DNA of 36,995 bases, taken from CAYRUP01 sp964489265 (lineage in GTDB: Bacteria > Pseudomonadota > Gammaproteobacteria > DSM-16500). The stretch lies in the NCBI GenBank assembly GCA_964489265.1, contig CAZAXX010000016.1, forward strand, positions 1 through 36,995. Direction: 5' to 3'. Shown here one piece after another: positions 15,494 through 24,700 of this stretch (position 1 is its first letter; the number at the start of each line of letters is the position of its first letter). The notes beneath the pieces are model-generated. The model saw only the letters and a list, made by a program, of their open reading frames with translations, was not told the origin of the DNA and ran no database searches. Both the position numbers and the translations under genes were made by a program.

Positions 15494-16840
15494 ATGCAAA
15501 GAATGTCTATTCCACCTGTCCTGCAAGCTATTATAGATGGCAATGTAGAGATATTAACTCACTTAGTTAAATCGCGTTCTGTACCTTTGGATAAAGGCCT
15601 AGTTATGCCAGGTACAGATGGCACAGAGAGAACAATTCTGGGATGGGCTATCTATTTTAAGAAATTTAATTGCGTCAAAGCTATTATAAATATTGGCAAA
15701 GCTATGAACTTTAAAGCTGAACCGTATCTGTTATATCGCGCGTTAAAACTTGCAATTCAAGATAAGAATCAACTTGCTACCACCCAAATGCTATTAGATG
15801 AAAAAGCTGCAGAAGGTTACGATTCTGAAGATGATGACACAGTTTATGGTGTTGCAGCTAAAGCAGGAAATTCTACGATTATTCCATTACTTACTAAATA
15901 TTTTTCCACGGAGTTGTCGGCAAAGCATAATAGAGCTCCTGGATCTAAAGAGCGTTACGTGGAAGGTACCCGTCCAATTCAATTGGCAGCTGGTCGTCCT
16001 CATTGGGAGTGTGTAAAAGAGCTGGCTAAGCTCGCTGCACAACTAATCAAGGGGCAATCCAATTTATCTTATCTAAAAAAAATTGATTATTATGGTCTCG
16101 GATATGTTTTGTATGAGGCTTATAAGGCGGGCCGTATTGACATCATGAAAATCATATTCAATTCTGGCATTCCCAAGAATTACCCCAATCCCCAAGAAGA
16201 GGGAGGAACCTATTTGCATCTTACTATTGGAATGGATGCAACAGACCAAAAAATCAAAGAGATGATGGTCTGGCTTTTATTATTCGGTGTTAATGTTAAT
16301 GCACGAAATAAGCAGAATCGAACAGCTTATGAAGTTGCAGTTTCTATGGGGGAAAAAGATTTATTTAATGATTGCATCGATGCATACAATCAAATAATAA
16401 TACCGATTATAATAGCACTTGATACAATTATTCTATCCAGACAACAATCCCTCGGATTCAGCCAACTGCCCGATGCAATTACCCTTCACGTTCTTTCATT
16501 TATTTCTGAACGCCCGATTATTACAATGCAAACTTTGCATTGTAGAGAACATGCGTTGACAGAAGCTTCAACAAAAGGTTTAGTGAAAGGTCTTGTCACA
16601 AAATTTAATTTATTTAAAAATCATTATGCTGAATCCGAACAATTAGTCAGAGAATTGTCGCAACATGTAAATAATGACTTCGATGTGACTAAAAATGTTA
16701 AAAATACGGCTCGTCAATTTGCAGAAAAAAATCATGATAAAGCTACATGGATGGTGTGCAACCTGAGAAAATATAAACTGTTGCCTCAACCTGAAGAAAC
16801 GGCCCAAGCTGCAACAGAATTTAAACCAACGGGTCCATAA
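15494..16840 (+). CDS. Ankyrin-type protein with F-box-like motif, candidate effector
   Basis: This 448-residue soluble protein has degenerate ankyrin-like helix-turn-helix units. Examples are at about residues 8-30 (PVLQAIIDGNVEILTHLVKS), 155-185 (EGTRPIQLAAGRPHWECVKE) and 237-297 (GGTYLHLTIG, WLLLFGVNVNARNKQNRTAYEVAVSMG). A segment at 325-340 (LPDAITLHVLSFISE) resembles the start of a eukaryotic F-box (LPxxLxxxIxxxL). It has no signal peptide or membrane segment. Ankyrin plus F-box is the architecture of Legionella AnkB-type effectors that recruit host SCF ubiquitin ligase, though there the F-box is N-terminal. The ATG at 15494 has CGAGG eleven bases upstream. The gene stands alone; a type IV secretion role is inferred. 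Confidence 0.65.
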   Translation: MQRMSIPPVLQAIIDGNVEILTHLVKSRSVPLDKGLVMPGTDGTERTILGWAIYFKKFNCVKAIINIGKAMNFKAEPYLLYRALKLAIQDKNQLATTQMLLDEKAAEGYDSEDDDTVYGVAAKAGNSTIIPLLTKYFSTELSAKHNRAPGSKERYVEGTRPIQLAAGRPHWECVKELAKLAAQLIKGQSNLSYLKKIDYYGLGYVLYEAYKAGRIDIMKIIFNSGIPKNYPNPQEEGGTYLHLTIGMDATDQKIKEMMVWLLLFGVNVNARNKQNRTAYEVAVSMGEKDLFNDCIDAYNQIIIPIIIALDTIILSRQQSLGFSQLPDAITLHVLSFISERPIITMQTLHCREHALTEASTKGLVKGLVTKFNLFKNHYAESEQLVRELSQHVNNDFDVTKNVKNTARQFAEKNHDKATWMVCNLRKYKLLPQPEETAQAATEFKPTGP

Positions 16841-16847
16841 AACTGCA

Positions 16848-16889
16848 GGGGCAGACCCCGGCATGTTTGTGGCCGGGATCCGCCCCTAC
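16848..16889. repeat. Family A palindrome, long form
   Basis: Outer arms GGGGCAGACC and GGATCCGCCCC enclose inner arms CCCGGC and GCCGGG around ATGTTTGTG. It sits between the convergent ankyrin-type gene and phoR. The phoR stop codon (16886-16888, TAG on the minus strand) lies inside the right arm. Confidence 0.8.
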
Positions 16890-17635
16890 GATTGGAAAAC
16901 ACAAGTAAACACACTTCCCTTACCCAATCCACTCTGAATTTCAAGCTTTGCATCATGTCGCAACAACACGTGTTTTGCAATCGCCAATCCTAAACCTGTT
17001 CCTCCACTCGCACGTGAACGCGCGGGATCCACGCGATAAAAACGTTCGGTTAACCGTGGAATATGTTCTGTTGCGATGCCAATACCCGTATCAGTCACTT
17101 CAAAAAAAATCGATTTATTTTTTTTATACCAAGCTATCGTTATTTTTCCATTTGCGAGCGTGTATTTCACTGCATTAAATATAATATTGGAAAATAAACT
17201 ATGTAATTCATCTTCATAACCGATCAATTTTAATTTTTTATCTGCGATCAGTTGAATATCATGATTCAAATCACCACTTAGTTCTTTGGCTTCTTGTACT
17301 AATGTTTCTAACATATCCGCAATCAGCACTGGTTTTTTAATTTTATTTTCAAGTTCGTGACTTTCTAAACGCGATAACAACAATAAATTTTCGACCAAAT
17401 TTTCCATGCGCAGTGTTTGCTGATGCATTTGCAAAAAAATTTTTCGCCAGGGTTTTGTTGCATCTAAATCCTGATCCAGCAATGCTTCGAGATAACCATG
17501 AATCACTGTCAACGGCGTGCGTAACTCATGCGACACATTGGCCACAAAATCTTGTCGGATGCGTTCAAGATGCTGAATATGATTCACCACTTGCTCTGGC
17601 AAAGCGGCTAACAATTCTTGTAAATTATCTTTCAT
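16886..17635 (-). CDS. phoR: PhoR-like histidine kinase lacking sensor and membrane regions
   Basis: Only the catalytic half of a PhoR-type kinase is encoded (249 residues; E. coli PhoR 431). The dimerisation/phosphoacceptor domain has ANVSHELRTPLTVIHGYLEA with H36; the ATPase domain has the N box (SNIIFNAVKYT, N154), G1 (DTGIGI, D182) and G2 (GGTGLGLAIA). These residues are intact, so it should autophosphorylate and pass phosphate to PhoB. There is no transmembrane helix or PAS domain; residues 1-25 are a short helix. The ATG overlaps the phoB stop (ATGA, 17632-17635), so the short start is natural. Its stop codon comes from a family A repeat, which may have trimmed the C-terminus, although the ending (GKGSVFTCVFQS) is normal. 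The signal may come from the upstream membrane protein (inference). Confidence 0.85.
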   Translation of the reverse strand: MKDNLQELLAALPEQVVNHIQHLERIRQDFVANVSHELRTPLTVIHGYLEALLDQDLDATKPWRKIFLQMHQQTLRMENLVENLLLLSRLESHELENKIKKPVLIADMLETLVQEAKELSGDLNHDIQLIADKKLKLIGYEDELHSLFSNIIFNAVKYTLANGKITIAWYKKNKSIFFEVTDTGIGIATEHIPRLTERFYRVDPARSRASGGTGLGLAIAKHVLLRHDAKLEIQSGLGKGSVFTCVFQS

Positions 17636-18327
17636 ACTGCAGTTTCCGAAAATTGATAGCCACTGCCGCGCACTGTTTTAAGATAATGATCGCAACCATG
17701 CGTTTTTAATTGCTTACGCAAACGTTTTATTTGCACATCAACGGTGCGTTCATTGATATAGGTATTCAATCCCCAGACATGATTGAGTAATTGCTCTCGT
17801 GTGTAAATTCGATTGGGATGCGTTATGAAAAAATATAATAATTTGTATTCAATCGCGGTGAGTGCCAGTAGTTGATCACCAATTTTGACTTGATGGTTAT
17901 TCACATTTATCGACAATTTTGCAAATTGGATCACGCCATCCGTATCCACGAGTGGGCCGCGTCTTAACACTGTGTTAATACGCGCAATCAATTCACGCGG
18001 AGAAAATGGTTTTGTCACATAATCATCTGCGCCGGATTCCAAGCCTTTTATTTTATTTTCTTCTTCAGCTTTGGCAGTCAACATGATGATGGGAATATTT
18101 TTGGTAAGCGGATTGCGTTTTAAACGTTTAGAAAATTCAACGCCACTGATATCCGGTAACATCCAATCCAGTAAAATTAAATCAGGCAGCGTATTTCCTA
18201 ATTTTTTTTCGGCTTCTGCGACGTCACCCGCTTCAATGATCTCAAAACCAGTGGGCGCCAGCGCAAACTGGAGCATGTCCCGAATTGCAGCTTCATCTTC
18301 AACAATCAATATGACTTTAGTTTTCAT
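17632..18327 (-). CDS. phoB: PhoB-like response regulator
   Basis: Two-domain OmpR/PhoB-family transcription factor of 231 residues, normally inducing phosphate-scavenging genes. The receiver (1-~120) has the acidic pair E10/D11, phosphoacceptor D54 (LLDWMLPD), T84 and K106 (DDYVTKPFSPREL). The winged-helix domain (about 130-228) has LALTAIEYKLLYFF, REQLLNHVWG, ERTVDVQIKRLRKQL and TVRGSGYQF, which match PhoB closely. Its start overlaps the stop of the membrane-protein gene (ATGA, 18324-18327) and its stop overlaps phoR. I see no clear Pho box. The regulon here is unknown, and no pst or phoU genes are in the window. Confidence 0.92.
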   Translation of the reverse strand: MKTKVILIVEDEAAIRDMLQFALAPTGFEIIEAGDVAEAEKKLGNTLPDLILLDWMLPDISGVEFSKRLKRNPLTKNIPIIMLTAKAEEENKIKGLESGADDYVTKPFSPRELIARINTVLRRGPLVDTDGVIQFAKLSINVNNHQVKIGDQLLALTAIEYKLLYFFITHPNRIYTREQLLNHVWGLNTYINERTVDVQIKRLRKQLKTHGCDHYLKTVRGSGYQFSETAV

Positions 18328-19484
18328 GCGGTCATTCTACCTAATTTATGCTGAGCCGAAAATATAGTATCAGTTTTTCTAACTGTTCTAAGTGATGAAG
18401 TTCGATAGAAACCTACTTCTGAGGCACGCGCTGGTCTTCTTGGTTCAGGGACGGGAATTGGCGCTGATCTTAATAGAGGCGTCGGGTCTGGTTTATTTTC
18501 ATTAAGTAGCTTTATCGTCTGAGCGGGACTCGATACCATTTTTTCTGCTGGCACTTCTAATATTTTTTTTTGTTTGAAACCATCCAGTAAACGACCGACC
18601 CGCGAACACAAACCACCTATTACGCTGATACTAGTTGTGATAACCAGTGTTGCTGCAATCACACCTAAAATACCAACAAAAATATGCGGTTGTGTTACCA
18701 GGAGTGCTCCCACGATCACACTGCCAACAATAAAACCCGCACCAACTCCGCAAAAAGAACCACGATATTCGTGAAACCGTTCGTTGACACGTCGCTCTGT
18801 TTTTTCATCCGGCGACGATTTAGATTTCACAAAATTGAATGCTTTCGTTGTGTAATCTGCGAAAGAGGCAAGCGTGCTAGAAAAAGTTGTTACAAATAAA
18901 ATACCGCCTAACCAAAATGGAATAGCCGCACCCAGCGTAACAAATGAAGTGATACCAACAACTGAGACAAGCGCGACAGATGATGTTAAAAACAGTGCGA
19001 GACCGGCACCAAAACCAATTAAACTTGCTGCACCAATTGCTTTTTGTTCATTGGGCAATCGGCTTTTATCTAACGAACTACCGATTCGATTACCAAAGCC
19101 AGCAAAAACGCTGATTTGACCCAGCGTGAAGATCGCATTCGCAACGCCCGATAAAGAAGAAACAAAAGGAATGCTGTCGTGTAATACGGTGGCTGCAATT
19201 CCAACTGCAATACCAAGTCCAATACCAAGCCACGTCCCTATTTTTTCCTTTATACCAGGGGCCTGGGGCACTAAATCAAGGCCTCTGCCAATGTAAGTCG
19301 AACCCGATAATAAATTGCCTGCAAAGGCAGGAACGATAATTAAATCCAAGAACCATTCGGGTAATAAAAAGCCATCACCTTGCATTAAAATCAGGTACAA
19401 AATCAGTGAAAATGAGATTGGCAGCATGGCTAAAGCAGTCCGACGGTAATGATCAAATACCTTCAATTTTGCCCACAGAGTCAT
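18324..19484 (-). CDS. Unrecognised polytopic membrane protein heading the phoB-phoR operon
   Basis: A 386-residue protein of no family I recognise. I chose the ATG at 19484 (MTLWAKLKVFDHYRR), which has GGA eight bases upstream; a longer frame opens at 19586 but has no ribosome binding site and would leave 28 bases before the divergent gene. It has about seven to eight hydrophobic Gly/Ala-rich segments spread over residues 20-310, two of them paired around a charged loop (KSSPDEKTERRVNERFHEYRG). The last ~80 residues are hydrophilic and proline-rich (PIPVPEPRRPARASEVGFYR). The gene overlaps phoB by four bases, so the two are co-translated. It could be a sensor, a transporter or an exported effector; coupling to phoB argues for a role in signalling (inference). 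Confidence 0.7.
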   Translation of the reverse strand: MTLWAKLKVFDHYRRTALAMLPISFSLILYLILMQGDGFLLPEWFLDLIIVPAFAGNLLSGSTYIGRGLDLVPQAPGIKEKIGTWLGIGLGIAVGIAATVLHDSIPFVSSLSGVANAIFTLGQISVFAGFGNRIGSSLDKSRLPNEQKAIGAASLIGFGAGLALFLTSSVALVSVVGITSFVTLGAAIPFWLGGILFVTTFSSTLASFADYTTKAFNFVKSKSSPDEKTERRVNERFHEYRGSFCGVGAGFIVGSVIVGALLVTQPHIFVGILGVIAATLVITTSISVIGGLCSRVGRLLDGFKQKKILEVPAEKMVSSPAQTIKLLNENKPDPTPLLRSAPIPVPEPRRPARASEVGFYRTSSLRTVRKTDTIFSAQHKLGRMTA

Positions 19485-19668
19485 TTTTTTGATCCATTTC
19501 AATAGGTTGGCTGCAGGGTAGCAATCGATTATGACAAGATGATGACATTTGCTTGTATAACAGTGAGTTAAGTGTTTCTTAAGCATTTATAGGTTAATAT
19601 ATAGATGTTAGATAATGATTAGTTCAAATAGAGACCAGATATTCATGCCACGACGGGGAGCTTTGAAT
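19485..19668. promoter_or_regulatory. Divergent promoter region, membrane protein-phoBR operon and coiled-coil gene
   Basis: This 184-bp AT-rich spacer must carry promoters for both directions. On the minus strand TTAAGA and TTATAC lie 16 bases apart (about 19579 down to 19553), a plausible promoter for the phoBR operon. On the plus strand TATATA near 19600 is a possible -10. GGGGAG at 19655-19660 is the ribosome binding site of the plus-strand gene. Confidence 0.4.
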
Positions 19669-21648
19669 ATGTTGCGACGACAAAAACGAGATGCATCTGA
19701 AGAACAAGCAAAAAAAGCTAAGCTTGAAAAATCGCTTAAGTTATTTGGCTTGGAAAGTGAATATTACACGTGGTCTATTGCGCTAGATGATGCTGGTTCA
19801 AGTTTTGCTGAAATAAGCGATTTATTTCATGACCAATATAGACGGGTTACTGACTGTTTATCACAAAAAGATTACCTTATAGGCTCGCAATTTCAAACTT
19901 ATTATCCTGTTGATACTTTGGAGACATTAAAAACAAGCTATCAAGAAGTCTACCAATCACTTAGGGATGCGGGTAACACAGTACTAGCCCGACGAAAAGC
20001 AGTAGAAGAAGTATTATATGCTGCCCTGACTCAAGCTGAAGAAAGACAGCAAAAGCTGGATGCTGCCTCAAGCAGACTGCTAGAACTTTTACAGAACGCG
20101 GTAAAAGCTTATGCGGCGCATTTAAGCAAGAAATTGCCCCTCGCTGATTTTTCTATAAAAGAATTTAATGCTCTCTTTATTGGATTTGCATCGATTGATG
20201 CAAGCGGAACAATTGCCTTTGATGCTAACATCAGTCCAGAAAACTCTTGGGTTGTGATCAAAACCTTATTTGAGCAAATTGGCACTCGCGTGACAAATGC
20301 ACGTCGACAATATTCGTCTGTCACACGCGCTGTTGCAACAACCGATCCTGATATTGCACTATTGATGGTAAAGAGACTTCAACCTAACTTCGAATTACTC
20401 CAAGAACAAACCCAAGCTCATGCTGAACAGTTCAAACAACATAAACTAGTTCTTACAACTTCTTTTGCTGACACAACAACATTTGTTAGTGAATGCGCAA
20501 ACAGAAGAGCGCAAGTAGCAACTTATACGGAAAACGTCGACGTCATAGAAAAACTTTGTGACGATACAATTCTGGCACATCGGGAAGATGTATCGCTGAG
20601 AGAGCAAAATGAAAGAGAGCAATTACGAACCAAAGCGCTTCGTAATGCGACTTTAATAGAGACAGCAGCCGAACGCATCAAGAAGCAGTTGCCACTTTTT
20701 GAGCGAGCAACTTGTTACAATGATGTTAGATTTTGTCTAACAAATGCCAAAGCGAAATCTTCTAATCCCGAAAAACTCACCACAGTTACAGAAGATCTTC
20801 AATTTATGGAAGAAGCTGTTGCTGAAATTGGAATGTCTATCAGCAAAGTAAAAGAGTTGGCAGAAATTCATCTTGAGGCAACCAGAAAACTGCGTGACAG
20901 TACAAAATTACTCGAGAATTTTGTGACTGAAGATAACTGGAATGCTTATATAGCTCAGAAGAATGAAGCCAAAGCAGTAGTAGAACGAGAACTCACTGTT
21001 GATGTTCAGATGCCTCCATCACCAATAGCAGTGTCATTTGGCATGGGCCCATCACCATCATCGGTATTGAGTGTTACGACGCCTACATCGGCTGCATCTA
21101 CACCTACCGCAGATGGTAATAACGAGCTTTCAATAAGTTCCAATTCAGAAAGTACTTGTAGAGAAATTTATAATTTGATTAGACCCATATTGTTAGATAT
21201 CGAATTTGCACGACGCCAAAAAAGTTGTCTGGGAAGCTGGTCATCTGTGACGATATTAAAAGACAACAACGAATCGGAAAGCATTCATATTCCGAGAGGA
21301 TATGCACATATCATCAAAAAAATACAAGAAGAAGAAACAAGTAAAAATCCAAGTTATTTAGGCTTATTGCAAGAGCTTGGCACTATCAGCTCGCTACGCA
21401 AAAAGGCAGGAACAGGTCTGTTTGCTAAACGTTCTGGTGGTACAGATGCGGTTTATGATCTTCTTAATATGATTAGTACGCAACTCAAACAAGGACAGTA
21501 TGATATAGCTGCTGTTCAACAAAAAATAGATAACATTCGTACAGAGCATAATGGAAATGAAGCTTGGAATCCGAGTTTTGCGGGCACGATAGATAAGCTT
21601 AATGAAAAACAGGTAAGAGATGTGAGTGGCTTCAAGAGAGTTAGGTAA
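19669..21648 (+). CDS. Large coiled-coil protein of unknown function, candidate effector
   Basis: A 659-residue soluble protein with no recognised domain. I chose the ATG at 19669 for its GGGGAG eight bases upstream; in-frame ATGs at 19615 and 19645 have no good site. Residues 1-~440 are mostly charged helix with long heptad-like stretches (EEQAKKAKLEKSLKLFGLE; LLELLQNAVKAYAAHLSKK). A Ser/Thr/Pro-rich linker follows (about 445-494, MPPSPIAVS and TTPTSAASTPTADG), then a ~165-residue helical C-terminal domain. It has no signal peptide or membrane span. It is divergent from the phoBR operon and ends just before a family B repeat. Such proteins are common among Legionellales effectors, but nothing here proves secretion. 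Confidence 0.7.
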   Translation: MLRRQKRDASEEQAKKAKLEKSLKLFGLESEYYTWSIALDDAGSSFAEISDLFHDQYRRVTDCLSQKDYLIGSQFQTYYPVDTLETLKTSYQEVYQSLRDAGNTVLARRKAVEEVLYAALTQAEERQQKLDAASSRLLELLQNAVKAYAAHLSKKLPLADFSIKEFNALFIGFASIDASGTIAFDANISPENSWVVIKTLFEQIGTRVTNARRQYSSVTRAVATTDPDIALLMVKRLQPNFELLQEQTQAHAEQFKQHKLVLTTSFADTTTFVSECANRRAQVATYTENVDVIEKLCDDTILAHREDVSLREQNEREQLRTKALRNATLIETAAERIKKQLPLFERATCYNDVRFCLTNAKAKSSNPEKLTTVTEDLQFMEEAVAEIGMSISKVKELAEIHLEATRKLRDSTKLLENFVTEDNWNAYIAQKNEAKAVVERELTVDVQMPPSPIAVSFGMGPSPSSVLSVTTPTSAASTPTADGNNELSISSNSESTCREIYNLIRPILLDIEFARRQKSCLGSWSSVTILKDNNESESIHIPRGYAHIIKKIQEEETSKNPSYLGLLQELGTISSLRKKAGTGLFAKRSGGTDAVYDLLNMISTQLKQGQYDIAAVQQKIDNIRTEHNGNEAWNPSFAGTIDKLNEKQVRDVSGFKRVR

Positions 21649-21660
21649 TTAAATTACTCT

Positions 21661-21727
21661 TGTCATCCTGAACGAAGTGAAGGATCTCCTCATATAAGGA
21701 GATCCTTCGCTTGCGCTCAGGATGACA
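21661..21727. repeat. Family B inverted repeat, copy 2
   Basis: TGTCATCCTGAACGAAGTGA starts the left arm and GCGCTCAGGATGACA ends the right arm; GGATCTCC and GGAGATCC form the inner stem around TCATATAA. It nearly matches 949-1024. It fills the 85-bp space between two convergent genes and could act as a terminator for both. Confidence 0.85.
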
Positions 21728-21733
21728 CACACT

Positions 21734-24700
21734 TCATCTAACCGGCTGCGCCGTTTTCTGCTTACTAACCTGCGTCCAAATCGGATTATCCCAAGACCCA
21801 GTAATAGTGTAAGTGTAAGTAATCATCTTCGACATCGCACTACCCACCATCCAAGTTGCAATTCCTGCAATCGGATTTACCGTCGCCAATGCAGTTAGCA
21901 CAGGCAAACTCGATGTGACATATGGCGTGACATTTAATTTCATATCAAAATCTTTAGCAATAAATCCTATTCTTCCCGTAATCGCAATGCCTGCAATTGG
22001 ACCATTGAATGCTGTGTTTTGCGTTGTCGCATTACCATTTCGCAAAGTAAAATCACCTTTCAACGAATCAAAACTATATCCCTTCTCGAATAAATCACTA
22101 AAATCCAAACTCAGGCGACGCGGCAGACTTTGCAAACTAAACACACTTAACAATCGGCCCAAACCCATTTTTGCGTCAGTGGATTCACTTAAATTAATAA
22201 TTCTGCCTTTACCTAATTTAAATGAAATAGTGCCTGACAATCCTTGCATGGAAGGTTTAAACGGTGCGCCTGACCAGCTCAGATCAAAATCCGCATCACC
22301 ATCACCACCCACTAAATTAGCCGACGAAAAGCCCCATGCTTTTAATACATCACTCACATTAGACGTATTAATATTTCCCTGCAAATGACTGTTATTACCT
22401 ACCCAATCACCCACTGCATGTAATGTATAAGCCGATGAACTGAGATCCAATTGTTTGATCGAAATTCCGCTACGCGCGGGAACTAAATTTAATATCACAT
22501 GCCCCAAATCCATATCACCATAACGAACGTCATCACTCACAAATGAAATCGCGGGCAATGTTTTAGGATTCAACTTCGATTGAAATTCACCTTTCGTTTG
22601 CGGCAGCAAATGTAAATATTGAAACTTGGCTTGAATCATTTGTTCTGAACCAGGCGCTGGCAAAAGAATTTGGCCTGCCATTTCAGTATTCGTTAAACCC
22701 AACGCAAATTTGTCACCTTGTTTCGTTAATTGAATTCGAATTCGATTTAATTTCATTCCAGCTAAATTTGCTGAATTGACTTTAATATCCAGCGCACGAA
22801 ACATATCAGGATCAATGAATGCTGAATTCGTTTTTAGCGCGCTCGTTTTTTTATTCGCAGTAAATTGCGCAACATAAGGTTGTATCTTATCCCAATTTAA
22901 TTCATCTAAATTACCCGTGACAATAATGCCAGGTTGCGTTGGCCAATTCGCATCGCCGCTACCTAAATTGACATTACCATTTAACAACGTAAATTTTTGT
23001 TTGACGCGTTGTAATGTCAGTGCTGCAGAAAATAATTTATCGTAAGTCAATTTCGTTTTGAGCGGCTGATTACCGCTAGCACTTAATAAAAATTGAAAAT
23101 TGGTTGTCGCATCTGCTTTTTTGCCATAATCACCGGGCAAATTAACGGTTATTCCTTTTAAATCGGAATACACAATCACTTGTGTTGCTGATTGTCCTTC
23201 TGGCGGTAATTTTAATTCTGCACGATAATTCGTAGTGCCTTGCAGCAATTGATCAACTGGGAGTTGTAACCAGTTTTTTAAATCATTGGTATCAATACTA
23301 CCTTGCAATTCTGCTGTCACAAAGCCTGCTTTATTCGAAGGATGTTCTGTCGCAAGATTCAGTGTGATGGGATGCGAAAATAACTGGGCAGTCATATTGG
23401 ATGCTGTGATATTTTCTTCAGAAAAATTAAACGTACCAGATAAATTTTGTAATGCTAAATTCCAATCGGGCAAATTCAAGGTTGCATTGGTGACCGTGGT
23501 TTTTCCTTCCACTTTCGCATCGCTAGGTGAACCCAACGGAATTGTTAAACCTAAATCAAGTTGCATTGGGCCATTCATTTTCAATTCAGATAAATTTTTT
23601 CCTATGGTTTTTTGCAAAAGACTATGCTGAATAAAATCCATTCCTTGCGCCAAGTCACCTTGCACTTTTCCGCGCACACTTAATATTTGTGGTTTTGCAT
23701 CACCAAAATACGGGATTTCTGCATGCGCTGACTGAATGGGCACATCCATCACTTGTCCGCCCAGCAAATCAATCGACATGGCACGACCGGAAAAAACTAA
23801 TTTTCCATTGACGTTATGCATCATTGGCCAACCGGGTGCATAATCAAATTCAATATTTTGTGCCAACGCACTAATCTCAAATTTTCCAGTGCCATTATCA
23901 AAAGGAAAATCATTTAATTTACCTTGTAAAATCACTTTCCCCGCGGTCGCTTGCCCACTAATAAATGCATGCCGCAGCCAGGTAATTAATGCCGGATCAT
24001 ATAATTTTAATGGTAAATAATAACTAATATGCGCCGCATTCAGTAACGTAAACTTCCCAGTTAAGTCAATGCTCATCGAATCATTCTTTGGCACTGTCAA
24101 CGTAGCCTCAGCAGAAACGTTAACATCCGAATTAATCGCTTGAATATTTTTAGCGGTAAACACCCACGTGCCTGCTGCATCCAGTTGTCCGTGCAGCGCT
24201 GAAGTAAATTGATTAAACTGCAGGGAATTTCCGAAAATCTGGTTTAGATTAATTAACGCATCTTGACTATCCAACTTGAAATCGCCTTGTTTGCCATTCC
24301 AATCGATGCTTCCTTTTAAATTTTTCAATCGTGGAATTTTTTCCCAAGCATCAATCGCAATTCCAGAAAAATTCGCTAAAACAGAAATATTCGCAAAATC
24401 AGTCAGCGGGCCATTTACATCGACTTTTATATTGCGCAACTCGCCTTTGGGATTAAGATGAGACACCCACGATTGATTATCCGCCGACAATATACCACTC
24501 GCTGCGATTAATTTTGCACTGTCTGCCAAATCGATGTAGTCAGACTGAAAATGTTTAACAACCAATGCACCATCCGCTGCATGCGAATAACGCAATTTAA
24601 AATTCGTGTTGGGCCATAAATGATTGGGCAAATCAGTTAAGATATTATCACCGGTGATAATTTCATCCTCACCCAAACGCTCCCAAGCGAAATTGCCATT

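Noticed and set aside
16886..17635. phoR as a pseudogene truncated at the 5' end
   Set aside because: Its start is neatly overlapped with the phoB stop, the frame is intact and all catalytic boxes are kept, so a functional short kinase is likelier.
21915..22388. A 157-codon frame antisense to yhdP
   Set aside because: It lies opposite a highly conserved gene, has no ribosome binding site that I can see and no family features.
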